From Cycas panzhihuaensis (lineage: Eukaryota; Cycadophyta), in the NCBI GenBank assembly GCA_023213395.1, contig CM041465.1, positions 185,139,741-185,203,740 on the forward strand: 64,000 bases of DNA, written 5' to 3'. Shown one piece after another: positions 35,461 through 47,829 of the stretch (within the stretch, counting starts at the first letter, position 1; the number at the start of each line of letters is the position of its first letter). The translations under genes and the position numbers were made by a program. Below the pieces are notes generated by a model, which saw only the letters and a list, made by a program, of their open reading frames with translations, was not told the origin of the DNA and made no database searches.

Positions 35461-38454
35461 TGAAGTTAATCCATTCTTTTATTTTATTATGTTAACATAT
35501 ATAAGTTTCATCTTTATTGAGCTTCATTTCTTTATTTATTCACTCACCCATTTTGTTTATTGTTATTATAACTATTTTATTTTCTAACATATTATCATAT
35601 TTGCTATGCATATTTTTTAATATTGTATTAGAGCTCAAGGTTCAAAATCCTTGAGGATAGATCTCTTGAGCTTGTTTTATTCATCCTTTGGAGCCATTTC
35701 AATGTTATGAGGAACTTATTTTATAATTAATATTTAAGGGTTATTTTTTTTGCATTTTATGCATATTTAAGAGCTATATTTTTATCACTAGTTTGAATTT
35801 TTGAGGGGTTGTTTTATGATATCCTTACTAATATTTTTGGAGCTATTATAAGGCTATTTTGAAGCTTGTTTAGAGCTTCTAAAATGGTTGTTTAAGGCCT
35901 ATTTTATAAGAAGTATGAAGGTTGTTTTTTAAGTCACTAAACAAAGCTATTTTGATGCTACAAAAGGATTTTATTATGGTAGAAATGAAGGCATTTTTAT
36001 AACATATAGATTCTGATCTAAAGGTTGTAGAAATGCATATTTGAAGTTATTGCTTATTACAAATAATACGAAGTATACAAACACTAGTTATAGGCTTGAT
36101 TACTCTACAAATGAAAAGTAAAACCTTTTGGTAGAATTTTAGCCTTAATCTAGGGGTCTTTGTAGGTGTTCTATCACTCAGATTTACTACTAGATCTGAG
36201 GCCATAAATATTTAAAAATATTTTGAATGTTAGCTTGTTATTTATGTATTAAGAAAAAAAGAAAAGAAAATTTTTGTGCCATGGAAGGACTTGACATACT
36301 ACTCTCTAAATATATTACTGGACCATCCTTTGTTTATTTTGTGTATGTGTGTGCATGTGTGTGAGAGAGAGAGGGTACCTTTTATAACCAAAAAGTTTTA
36401 TTATATTTGTAACTATTTTTAAATGTAAATTTTGGGATACATTTGTACTACCTATATTCATCTAATAGACGAAAGCCTAAAATCATTCTCAATAAACATG
36501 TAACTAATCTTTGGCATAACATGTTAGTGCATTATCAACTTATACACCTGATTATATAGATTACTTTCCTAATCAATAAACTTGTATTTCTTTATAGAAT
36601 GAATCCAAAAATTAGCATGATATCATCCCATAGTGACACCTAGTTTAAGGCATTTTTCATAGTCTTATATTCTATTTCTATAAGCACAAACATATGTTTA
36701 GTGCTCCACATAAATAAAGATTACAAATCTACTAAGATATTCAATGTCAAGCTAATATTATCATTTCTATTTGGTTGCCTTCAAAACTAATTAATGTGTG
36801 CCTTTAGGAATGACATATTTAGATTGTTAGAGAGGGAGCCTAAGGTTCACATTATAGTAAAAATTATAATAGTAAATGTTAGAAGGGCATTGGCCCTATA
36901 CCTAAACAAATGCATCATCTCACAAAATAGCCCATAGAGTATGAGTAGAGGAGAAATATCTGGAGAATCCTAATATGCCCATGGTAGGGCAACTTCTACA
37001 TACAACACAAAGATAAAACTCCATTAGCACTAGGCCTAAAAAGAATATGACTATATGAAGATCTATAAGCATGTAAATAAAACATGAAGGCCTTTCCCTC
37101 ATCACTACTGCACCACCTTACACATGAGATATCAAACAGAGAATAGGAATCCAATAATAAACTCAAACAAAGCCTTGTTTAAAGATGTTATGGTTGCGCA
37201 TGCATAGAAACTAAAGAATAAATCCATCTACAAAATAATGGCATCTACAAAATTTTCATAAACCCAAAATGGCTTATTTTTTATTATGTGTTTGATAAAT
37301 TTGGTATTTGGGGTAGAAGATTAATGTTTTGGCATAATATTATTTTTTCAAAATGGGCAGATATAAAATCCTATAAAATCTAGTTAATCTTTCTTACATT
37401 TGCAAAAAAGATTTAATTCAATTAATTTTATTTCAACTTTATAACCCCCTTTGTATTAGCCCCTAGTCACATGAAGACATTTATAGAACTATCTGCTAGT
37501 TAGCAAAAGGGGCTAAGCCCCCAATTTTTAATTTTTCACAAGTCATTATCATTGTTTTACTAATAACTTGAACATACAAACTCCTTTTTTAGTTCTATTA
37601 GATTTGTATATAAGAGAGCTTCATTTTGGTAGATCCCTTGATATCATTTAGATTTGATTTGATGTTGATATTTTAGTTCAATTTTTTTTTTTTACTTCAT
37701 TTTCATCATTTTTTTTAGCATTTTCTTGTGTATATATATATTTTCTAAGGTTCTATATCATTTGTTATGCATTTTATTAACATAATATATGCTAAATAGA
37801 GGGGTGATATGTAAATTTATTGTACTTATTGTAGGCTCTAGAGAACTCATATTTGTCAAAAAATCATTACATTTTATTATTTTAAAGGGTTATTTAATAT
37901 ATATTTAAGTCATATCCACTTTGTTAGTCATGATTATGACATTTATTATTGGATATTATAGCATATAGAGGCTATTATAAGCTCATAGAGGTATGTTTTA
38001 GCCTATAGTGATATGATTGTATCCCATGTAGGCATGACTTATAGCCCATAGTGATATTTGTAAGCCAATGAAGGGGAATTTGAGGACTTAGTGCCATTTG
38101 TTTCTATACATTATAGTTAAAGAAGTTGCTTGTATTACCCTATATTAATAAGAGGTAGGACCTCTTTTCAACTACTCTTATATATTTCTTTATTAGGTTA
38201 CCTATTTGGCCATGTAGGATGGCGTGTTCCTAGGATGGGCTAACTATACCACATACATGAAGGAACATCCTAGCTAACTGGTGGTTATAATGACTAGTTA
38301 CTTGTGTGGTCTAATAGATGAAGTTTGCTTCATATAGACATCAACACCAGATTATGTCATTATAGTAGCTTATATTCCAATACTCATTTGAAGACAAAGA
38401 TTTATACTTATGATGTGATATTTTATTTTATGTAATTATCTATTAAAGGGGGAA
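35461..38454. other. Unassigned AT-rich sequence
   Basis: No coding frame is convincing. At about 35618-35630 TTGTATTAGAGCTCAAGG resembles a tRNA-iMet primer site after a short LTR-like stretch from 35489, which would suit a small TRIM-type element. No partner LTR was found. Around 37980-38060 the phrase TAGCCCATAGTGATAT repeats in diverged form. A (GA)n run is at about 36362-36372. Confidence 0.35.
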
Positions 38455-38840
38455 TGTTAAGTGTAATACTATTAACCTCCTAAATATATGGGTTCATACT
38501 AGGAAGAGAAGGATAGAGGAAGTCCCAACTTAGTTAATCTATATTTAATTCATACCATATACACATAGATAATCATAACATAGATATGTAGAGAAGCACA
38601 ATACACTGTATATAATATTACTTATATTATATCAAAATAGGACATACAAGAATTAGATGTGATCATCCTAAGCAAGCTCAGAACCATCTGCTAGGATCAG
38701 GATGCACCACATCATATACCCCACACTTGCCCTTACTACATATATATTTCTGAACTATCATATGTCATTTAGTTACATTTAGTAACTAACTATAACTAAT
38801 TTAATTTTAATAACATAATTAACAAAATTGGTGCCTAACA
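38455..38840 (-). repeat. 3' LTR of gypsy III (386 bp)
   Basis: The ends are TGTTAAG and CCTAACA, which form short inverted repeats. A polypurine tract lies on the minus strand just inside (38841-38858). A purine tract also lies just outside on the plus strand (AAAGGGGGAA, 38445-38454). No partner LTR is in the window, so the outer end follows from the TG...CA rule. Confidence 0.7.
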
Positions 38841-38858
38841 TCTATCCTCCCTCTTTTA
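38841..38858 (-). other. Polypurine tract of gypsy III
   Basis: The minus strand reads TAAAAGAGGGAGGATAGA directly before the LTR. Confidence 0.8.
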
Positions 38859-38869
38859 GCTTTGAGCAT

Positions 38870-40589
38870 CTTGCTCAATAATAGTTGCTGGATCTATGAT
38901 GTTTGGAGTAGGATCTAGAGTTGAATCTTTAGCTCTAATGTTTGGTGGTGCTGAAGAAGATCCTTTCGAATAGATAGGATCAATGTCATCCTTGCAATGC
39001 CATCTTCAGTTTCATAGCTAATTACTTTAACACATTGAAGAACTCTCTCCCATCATGCCTTCTCTTCATTTATTTGATGTGATAATTCTTTGATCTCTTG
39101 TTATGATTGCTCTTCATTTTGTCAAAGTTGTTCCTCTAATGCACTGATTTGCTAAATATGACGAACTTCTCAATTATACATTTCTTCATTTGTTTTTAAT
39201 AATTGACTATATTCACTTTCCTTTTTACATAACAATTCCTCCATTTTCTTCAATGATTCTTTTGTGTCTTGGCATTCTTTTTGAAGTTGATCATAGTTGT
39301 TTATCTTCTAAAAGTTATTCTCTATTGTCTTTATAAGTGAACCCTATTTTTCTACTATTATCTAGTATACATTCAACATGAGAGTGTATTGAGCTTTCAT
39401 AGCTTGAAGATTATCAAGAATTGTCGTATACTACTTAGGTTTTGGATTTGGGTTAGTGTCCTTGTTAAATGGATTATCTGCAATTGTTCCTGTTATTTTA
39501 TATCTTTCCACTTTACTATCTAGGAGATGATAGGATATTCAAATTTGGTGCCCCTAGGATGTCCTCCATAGTAGGTTCACTTCCTTCTTCTACTTCTCCT
39601 TCTTCTTCTCCACTTGAACTGAGATTTGAATAATCTGCAACATAGTCTTCATCAAAGTCATCAGAAGAATTAGATGCAGATTCATCTATCCTATGTAACA
39701 TGATGACCTTATGATTCCTTGTTTTCTCCCTTTAACTCTCTTTTAGTACTTGCAGTTAAGTCTTCTTTGGTGTGGATGAGCCTCTATGGAATGCAAAAAG
39801 TAGTAGGATTATTGGGCTTCTTACTAACCTAGGTAAATGAAACTTCTCGTCACATAACCCTGATAAGTACAAAGTGAAGTTAAAACTAGACTATGTTCCT
39901 ATAATTAGCTAATGAAGTGATGTTATTTTTTTCAATATAAAAGTAGACCAATTATAAAATGTACCCTTTATTATTCCTTGTAGATATGGGGTAGTCCACC
40001 ATGGTAGTGCATTACAACATTGTTCTCCCAACAACCTAGTACATATTATTATTGCAACCACCATAACATCTGTAGTTTTTAAATAGGTTACTAGAATGCC
40101 TCTTCCTTTGTGCTTGGTATGGAATTCTTTTTGATATATCACTTTAATGATTTGATCTTTCATTGTGATTGTCAAATTTCCTATTTTCTTAGCATCTTGC
40201 CCTTCCTTAAAAAATCTCATTAGTTTTGTTATGTCTTCTTATTCCATCCTTATAATTCTCCCATTTATGGTTATCATTTTGTCACCAAAATTGTACCCTT
40301 ATAATACATCCTATAGCTTCTCCAATCTTTTTTAGAAAATTAGAAATGAAGTTGCCTGTACAATTCTTGCACTTGCTAATTGTGCCTTTAACAAGGCATT
40401 CTAATCTTCAGCTACTAATTCGACACATTTATGCAATACTAGTGAGTCTAATATATGCCATTGGATTTGTTGTCCCCCAATTTCAAATGACAATTCTGTA
40501 TCTTTATCCAACTTGGTCTTCTTTTGTGATGACTCGATAAAATGTAGCATAGTATAGGTAAAGTTTACAAATCCAAACATTGTCAACAA
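38870..40589 (-). pseudogene. Extra sense ORF of gypsy III, between integrase and 3' LTR
   Basis: The frame starts at about 40589 (MLTMFGFVNF). Parts, in order: KLDKDTELSFEIGGQQIQW; a helical stretch near 40400; LMRFFKEGQDAKKIGNLTI; a folded-looking core at 40220-39909 (EFHTKHKGRGILVTYL, EQCCNALPWWTTPYLQG); and LYLSGLCDEKFHLPR. Next comes an acidic serine-rich stretch (39701-39516, SSDDFDEDYVADYSN, EEEGEVEEG). The C-terminus (39450-38930) is rich in Glu, Gln and Lys with heptad-like spacing, likely a coiled coil. No transmembrane segment is evident, which argues against an envelope. Stops are scattered as in pol. The length would be about 550 residues. I do not recognise the family. Confidence 0.6.
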
Positions 40590-40619
40590 AAGTTTCCAAA
40601 CTCTTACTTATACTTTGTA

Positions 40620-41072
40620 GCTCCAAGCTCTATAATACATTATTGGCTCCCAAGCTCTACTATTTCTAGCTCTTTAAGATCTACTATGCCTCTCTGGTTC
40701 TCAAGGTCTAGTATGCCTCTCTTCCACTATCGATAATTATGGAGGAATGGTGGGGGGTCTTCTACCTCTTATAAGAGGAAGGGCCCAATTGGCATATGGT
40801 TTTGCCCCCAATCATGGGAAAAAAACATGGGCTACCCATGGTTTTAGATAAAACCATGGGTGGGCCTATGGTTGTGACTAGCCACGAGTCTATCGATCGG
40901 CCACTTAGGCGATTGACAACGGTGGCGGTCGATCGATCAACGGTGGTTGATCGGTTGATCGATCATTCGAATCGACCGATTGACTGTTGTTTGGTCATGC
41001 GACCGATCGACCTACCCATCCCCCCCCCCTCCTTTTTTTAACTATACTTTCTCTCTCTCTCTCTCTCTTAAA

Positions 41073-41113
<41 letters not shown>

Positions 41114-41690
41114 ACTTTCTTGCATTTTTTTTTACTATATTTTTTCTCTTCTTCTTCTTCTTCTTTTTTTATAAATTATATACATAATAGTATAGAGCAG
41201 GGAGGTAATTATTTCTCTATAACACTAGCCCTATGTGGTCCCCTCCTCTTTACGACGTACAACAACTAACCCCATCTTTTGATAGAGGGTGACTACTTTT
41301 GGCCTTTACTTATGCTAATATAGTATGGGTGGTTAGGTAATCACAATGTTAATGTACTTATCATGTGTTGGTTATACTTATATAATTTGAGTTTTGATTC
41401 ATTGACCACTAGTGATTGTCCATCCCCATTGATATGTGTTATCTCCACCAAGCCATTTTCAAAGATTTTTTTGACTAAAAATAGACTAAGCTAGTAAACT
41501 TTAAGCTTACAGGGTTTTACAAAGTGTTTACCATCATATTAAAGAACCAAATCTCCTTCTTTAAATGTTTTTTAATGTAATTTCTTATCATGTCATTTCT
41601 TCCTCCATTGCTATATTACGTTCATCACCAATTGTGCATGTTGTCATTTTTTATCAAGGCTAAGAATGACTTCTAATCAATTCTAGAGAC
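40620..41690 (-). other. Spacer between integrase and extra ORF of gypsy III
   Basis: It contains a CpG-rich patch (40880-41010), a C-run at about 41022-41030 and CT microsatellites (41048-41105). CCATGGTTTT words at 40790-40870 recur near 26370-26510. No coding frame was found. It could hold a promoter for the downstream ORF, but nothing proves this. Confidence 0.55.
41048..41105. repeat. (CT)n microsatellite, two blocks
   Basis: Two CT runs separated by TTAAACTCGCTCG. On the element's sense (minus) strand they form a polypurine GA tract. Confidence 0.95.
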
Positions 41691-41699
41691 TAGTTTCAT

Positions 41700-42730
41700 C
41701 TGGCCATCTCTATTGAACCATTGACCCTTAGTCTTAGCACTATAAATTCTATAAGGAGTATTGCTTCTATCCCATAAACTAATTAAAATTGTGTGTGACG
41801 TATTGAAGTTTTATAATCCATCCTAAAAGACCATAATACTGAATGTAGGTGTTCTGCCTGATCATTTCTGTTTGTATTGAATAACTTTGTTAACATTGTT
41901 ACTATTATTTTATTACTTGAATCTGCTTGTTTGTTTTGTCGTGGGTAGTAAGGTGTTGATTTATGATGTGTAATCATAAACTCTTAAGTTAAACAATAAA
42001 TTGTTTTGTTTATAAAATGTATTCCTCTATCACTAACTAATTCCAAGGGACATCCAAATCTTGTGATAATATTTTTATACAGAAATATCATTGTACTACA
42101 TGCTAAATTATCTCTAAGTGTCTTTGCCTTGATCCATTTTATAAGATAATCTGTTGCTACTATAACATATTTTACCTGAGTTATTCGTGTAACATGTTTG
42201 AAAGGTCCGATGAAGTCTAATCCCTATCATTCAAAAACTCCTTGAGCTAATGATGGTTGTCAAGGCATAAAATCATATTTGAGGGGTCATCCCATCCATT
42301 AATAATTGTCACATTTTGATACAAATTCTTTTGTATCCTTATATAATTGTGGCTATTATAGTCCTGATAGTAATATTTTCTTGGTCGTACTTTTGGGGCC
42401 TAAATGACCACCTATGGTTCCTTTATGAGCTTCGCTAAGTATTGCTGGTATTTCTTTGGGCATTACAGATCGTCTTAGAATGTAATCTTTCCCTAGTTTA
42501 TATAGAAGTCCTCCTATTAGTTGATAAGGTACCACTTTCTTTATTAACTCCTTACATTGTTGTGAAGGCATGTCTATGGGAAAAGAACCTAAACTGAGAT
42601 ATCTTATTATATCCTCATAGTTTAGAGGTGATATAATTACTTGGAAAATTTCTACATCCAAAAAGTCATCTTTTATGCCAGAAGGTTCTTCTCCTATTTG
42701 AATTCTTAATAAATGATCAACATCCACATG
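41700..42730 (-). pseudogene. Gypsy III integrase
   Basis: The zinc-finger half is in the open stretch 42727-42356 (EAHKGTIGGHLG, then the Cys half with KCDNY, where the second Cys is now Tyr). In the core the first Asp is kept in GLDFIGPF and the second in LVSDRGIHF. The Glu block reads NKQADSSNKI, whereas relatives have NxQAESTNK, so Glu has become Asp. The C-terminal part has LHSVLWSFRMDYKTS and RHTQF. Stops occur at former Trp and Gln codons. Confidence 0.85.
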
Positions 42731-42759
42731 GGTACATCTTGGTCGAACTATTACTTTGA

Positions 42760-44000
42760 AGTTGAATTCTTATAGCAACAATAACCATTGACTTATCCTT
42801 CCTTGTATTATAGGCTTATTGATTATATATAATAGAGCTTAGTGATATACAAAAAATATGAAAGGGTTTGCTAATAAATAATATCAGAAATTTTATATAG
42901 CATAGATCATTCCTAATGCTTCCCTTTCTGTAGTTGAACAATTCTTTTCTACTTTATTTAAACATCTGCTAGTGAAATAAATAGGTAAGTGTAACTTGTG
43001 ACTTCCTTCTTGAGCAAGTGTGCACCCAATTACTATTTGAGATATGTCTACGTGAATATGAAATTCTTTTGTCTAGTATGGGTGGGCTAATATCGGAGTT
43101 GTAATAAGTTTGTTTTAAGGTGGTCGAAAGCTATTTGCTATTCATCTTCACAAGTGAAACTTACACCCTTCCTTAATAATTCTTCTAAGGGATGTGCAAT
43201 ATAAGCAAATCCTTTTATAAACCAATGGTAATACCCTATATCTCTAAGAAAGATTCACACCTCCATGATATTTGATAGTGGTGCTAAGTTCATAATAACT
43301 TAAATTTTGTCTAGATCTATTTATAGTTTGTGAGTACATACAATGTGGCCCAATAATTTCCTATATGGAACTAAAAATGACATTTTTTAGGATTTAGTGA
43401 TAATCTTATTTTCGAATAGATCTCTAAATATTTTGTTAATAAAGGCAAGTGATTTTTGATGTTTCTATAAATAGACCAATCGTCCAAACATATTACTTTC
43501 ACTGACTTTGAGGATAGTTGATAGAATACATGTATGATTATTTGTTGAAAAGTGGTTGGTGTGTTACACAAGCCAAATGGCATACGATTATATGTAAATA
43601 TTCCAGTTTGGGTAATAAACATAGTTTTCAATTTGTCTTCTTCTATAATACTAATTTGATAGTATCCTGAAAATTCATCTAAAAATAAATATATCCTGTG
43701 TCTCACCACTTCTTCCAATATGGTATCCGTGAATGGTATAGGAAATGGATCCTTATAAGTTATTACATTTACCTTTAAAAAATCTATGCAGATACATAAT
43801 TTCTCATTTTTCTTAGGAATGACCATTATTTGGGATACCTAGGCACTAGTTTCAACCTTAAATATAATGTGTGCATCTAATATTTTCTTAATTTTGGCAT
43901 CCACTTATTCTGTATATTTGGGATTCATTTGGCATGGTCTATGTTTTACTAGTTTTGATCTTGGTATTAGTTCAATTTTATGTTTGCATAATTATTTTGG
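42760..44000 (-). pseudogene. Gypsy III reverse transcriptase and RNase H
   Basis: Upstream text includes DVFAWTYRDIKGIP and RPCQMNPKYTE. The stretch 43826-43371 is open for 151 codons: MVIPKKNEKLCICIDFLKVN, KDPFPIPFTDTILEEV, LDEFSGYYQISI, MPFGLCNTPTTFQQ, then the active site VICLDDWSIY, which keeps both aspartates, and LSLNPKKCHF. RNase H further down is more eroded (PLEELLRKGVSF, FDHLKTNLLQ). Wording differs clearly from the other gypsy elements here. Confidence 0.87.
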
Positions 44001-44589
44001 TATTCCTTTTATATCTCTATAAGTCCAGGCAAAAACATCCTTATATTTTATAAAAAAATTTGTTACTATTGCTACCAACATTGGATCCCATGTTTTTCCT
44101 AACATAATCATTTACTTGTTATGTTCAATTCCTAAATTTAAAAGTTGTTGTGATGCTTCTTCATAGCATATTTCATTTTAAAATTTATGTGCTAGATCTT
44201 GTGATATTATTTGATTTCCTTTAGTAATTTCATAGAAGTGTTCTGGATATTCAGGATGTTCATTAATATTTTGGATTTGATAAATAGTTGCATTGTCCTG
44301 AGTTACCATCTGAATAATATAACATGAAAACATTTCATATTTTTGTTGTTGCCAATGAAATAATCTATTATTTGAGTCTAATTCATCTTAAGAACATACA
44401 TCCAAGTATAAAACACCCTCAATAGGTTCACATATATTATCATTATCAAATATTATACTCAGAGGATGTTCCTCTTAGTATTATCGGTGCATCCATTATC
44501 ATCAATATCAATATCATCATCATCAAAAGAACTAGAATCTACTAATTCTTCACTTATAGTATGATGATATAGATTAATTAATTACTTCT

Positions 44590-44980
44590 TCCCTTTTTGC
44601 TTGATTATCAATGTGTTACGCCCCTAATTCTAGAGTAAACACATATTTTGTAACCAAGGTTGACCTAACAAGGTGTCATAAGGTGGGGGTGTTTCAACAA
44701 TCATAGGTATTACAACAAAATATATTATAAATTCTTGATTCCCTAATTTTATTTTTTATGCTTACATCATTCCCACTTGTTGCACCTCATGTTGATCAAC
44801 TAGTCGTAATCGAAATATGGGGGGCTATAGTTTAGGTCTACCAATTACTTCCCAAGTTGTAATTAGAATAATATTCACTGCAGCCCCACCATCAATTACT
44901 ATATTCTCTAATATATACCCTAGTATATTCATTTAAACAATTATGTCTTAATTGATTCTAAGAGATTATACATAATAGTA
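44590..44980 (-). pseudogene. Gypsy III protease
   Basis: The minus strand near 44910 reads IVIDGGAAVNIILITTW, with Asp-Gly-Gly intact. It is followed by RLVDQHEVQQVG and PPPYDTLLGQPWLQ. An Asp-rich linker (near 44500) joins it to reverse transcriptase. It is separated from its gag by copia II. Confidence 0.82.
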
Positions 44981-45002
44981 TTCTATGTGGGGTTGTTGTA
45001 TG

Positions 45003-45314
45003 TGAAGGAAGGATGGATCTAGGAGATAAATCACTCACATGCACACAATGGCAATGGAGAATGAAAAAAAAGATAAAACAAGATATAAGAGCAAGGTTAG
45101 AGGTGAGAATGAATAATGACTCCCTCCTTGAGATTTTACATTTTATTATTGAAGGTGAGCATTAGGGTTAGGATTTTCCCGCCTAATGACATGAACCCAA
45201 AATTATATCTAAATGTACATAAAGTGTATTTCATTAAGAGACTAATGATAATAATATATCCTAAGGTCACATAATTAATCTACACAAATGACCTTGATAC
45301 ATTAACCTCTTTCA
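45003..45314 (-). repeat. 3' LTR of copia II (312 bp)
   Basis: On the plus strand it begins TGAAGGAAGGATGG and ends CCTCTTTCA. It pairs with 52351-52662. A polypurine tract (minus strand CCATTAAGGGGGGGAT) abuts it at 45315-45330. Confidence 0.95.
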
Positions 45315-45761
45315 ATCCCCCCCTTAATGGTGGAAGGTCATTTTGAGAAAATCTATTCTATGAGGTCTTTATTTGAGCCTCATTATTACATTGAAATTCT
45401 AAATGATAATTTTGTGGGAAAACCCTTATGGGGAATAAAAACCCATAAACTTACTAAGATCTATAGCCCCTTTTATAAATCAAAATGGCTAAGGTGGCTC
45501 TTTGATGCAGCCTGATAGCCAAGCATCTTAAATATGCAACTTAATCTACTAAGTCTCCATATACTGTTTGGTCATCGCCTATGCCTTGTTAGGTTTTCAC
45601 AGGTTCTGATTTTCCAAAACTAGTATAACCCTTATCCTTCCGTGGCCACATGGGGTTTTCATAAAGAGGATAGACCAGAGACTTACTTTTATTCTTCCAT
45701 GCCCACAAGGGGTTTTCATGAAGAGAATAGAGTATGATGATCATGTTGCCATCTTCTTTGA

Positions 45762-47404
45762 TCAATCGAAGATGGAGGCCCTAAGGCTGAGCTGCCTTTG
45801 GAATTGTTCAAAGTCCACCTTTTGCAACGGTTTGGTGAAGATATTGGTCACTTGATCTGTTGTGGGGCAGTAATCCAATTGAATTGTGCCGCCATGAACA
45901 AGTTCTCTAATCTTGTGGACTTTCGTACTTATGTGTTTGGTACGATCATAAAATACATGATTTTTTACCATGCAGATTGCTGATTGATTATCCACATAAA
46001 GACTCATAGGATTTGTTGGGTGATATTTAATGTTTCCAATAATTTTCTCAGCCATATCACCTCTTTACTGGTCTCAGAAGTAGCAATGTATTCAGATTCA
46101 GCAGTTGAATCTGTAACTATCTTCTACCGTTTAGATCTCCATGATATTGGTGTTGTTCGAAGAAATGTTACATACCCAGATGTAGATCTTCTTGTATCTT
46201 TATATCCTACAAAGTCTGAGTGCAGTATGTAGAAATCTCAAAGTCTGAATTAGATTCATATAATATACCATATTTCTTTGGTCATCTTAAGGTATCTCAA
46301 CACTTTTCACTACTACACCGTCAATGATTTTTCTTAGGATTTGTCATGTAATGAGCAAGAATCTTGTGAGTGTATAATGTCTGGCCTTGTATTGGTAGTG
46401 TGGATGAGACTACCTACAAGTTTCCTGTAGAGTGTTATGTATGCCTCCCTAGTATCACCTTCAACTGAGAGTTTGGTGTTAGGGTCCATAGGTAATATTA
46501 TTGGTCGAGCATCTGCTAACTGAAACTTGGTTAGAAGATCGTTGATGTATTTTTCTTGGGAGAGGAAAAATTTTCCATTCTTTTGTGTTACTTCAATTCC
46601 CAAGTAATATTTCATCAAACCGAGGTCAAACAATTTGAACGCTTTACCAAGGTCTTTTTTCAGCTAGCTTATTGCCTGTTCACTATTACACATTACTAGC
46701 ATGACATCCACAAAGATTATGAGATAAGTGACTTTATCCTTATGGCGCTTGATGAACAACGTTACATTAATATCTTGATAGTCACAAACCTCATATCTAA
46801 GTTGCCTCATCCTTTTAGACAACTTGGTAAACCAAGAGCGAGGGGCTTATTTAAGGCCATACAAGGACGTTCTGAGCCTGTAAACCTTATGCTCTTGACC
46901 TTTGATCTCATATCCTTCTGGCTGAGCCATGTAAATTTCTTCTTCAAGATCTCCATTGAGAAACGTGATCTTAATATCAAGGTGGTCGATTTTCTAACCT
47001 TGTTGAGTGGTCAAGGCCATAAGAGTTCTTATTGTAGGTCACTTAGTTGTAGGTGAAAAGACTTCAGTGTAGTCGATGCCTTCTCTTTGTGTAAATCCTT
47101 TAGCTACCAACCTTGCCTTATGTTTTTCAAGGGTGTCATTTGATCTATATTTATTTTTGAACACCCATTTATTTTAAACTACCTTTCTGCCAAGTGGTAG
47201 ATCAACAAGCTCCCATGTACCATTCTTAATAAGAGATTGGTACTCTTTGTTCATAGTATTTCTCCAAGCTGTATGCTTTATAGCTTCTTGGTATGTTAAG
47301 GGCTCTTCATTAAGAGTAAGGTGTAGTTCTACTAGTTCAAGCTTAGTATATAATGATTCATGCATCCTTGCTCTATGGGCACTTCGAGTGTCAGTTTTGC
47401 CCAC
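45762..47404 (-). pseudogene. Copia II reverse transcriptase and RNase H
   Basis: From 47404 downward: [76 protein letters not shown], and the active site IIFVDVMLVM. Relatives have YVDDM, so one catalytic Asp has become Val. The stretch 46633-46334 is open (YYLGIEVTQKNGKFFLSQ, LVGSLIHTTNTRPDI). RNase H at 46055-45762 has LYVDNQSAI, RTKHISTKVHKIREL and TDQVTNIFTKPL. Stops fall at Trp and Gln sites. Confidence 0.9.
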
Positions 47405-47829
47405 CTTATCTAGTCATATATCCTTATTAAGTTGGTGGGCTTCTCAAGATCCTCGAGTTGGGAATGAAGTCCTTATTTCCTCAACCTCTTTGTTCTCATC
47501 TTGTTCATTAAAATGATTATTTTTTAGGAGGATGTTGATGCACCTGAGGAAGATGGTCATTCTGCCACTATTTTACCTTTGTCAAATGAAGGTGGAGAGA
47601 AAGGTTCTTCTATAATCGATTTGCCTTTATCAACTCTACTATCTTCAAAAGATAGTGTTGGATGTGCACTTATCGATTTAGAGTCACAAATTGCATCCTT
47701 CAAGGCTCTATTTTCAGCTTCCAACATTTTGGAATAATTTATGTCTGTCCCCCCCCCAAAAAAATTTTAGAATCTGAACATCATACTTGATAACATTATT
47801 ATAGTGGCGTGAGGGTACTATAGAGTCTA

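Noticed and set aside
37980-38060. Short repeat TAGCCCATAGTGATAT as a minisatellite
   Set aside because: Only two or three diverged copies, too few to define a unit.
45798-46232. Plus-strand open frames over copia II RNase H
   Set aside because: The minus strand carries VDNQSAI and IFTKPL. The plus-strand frames are shadows.
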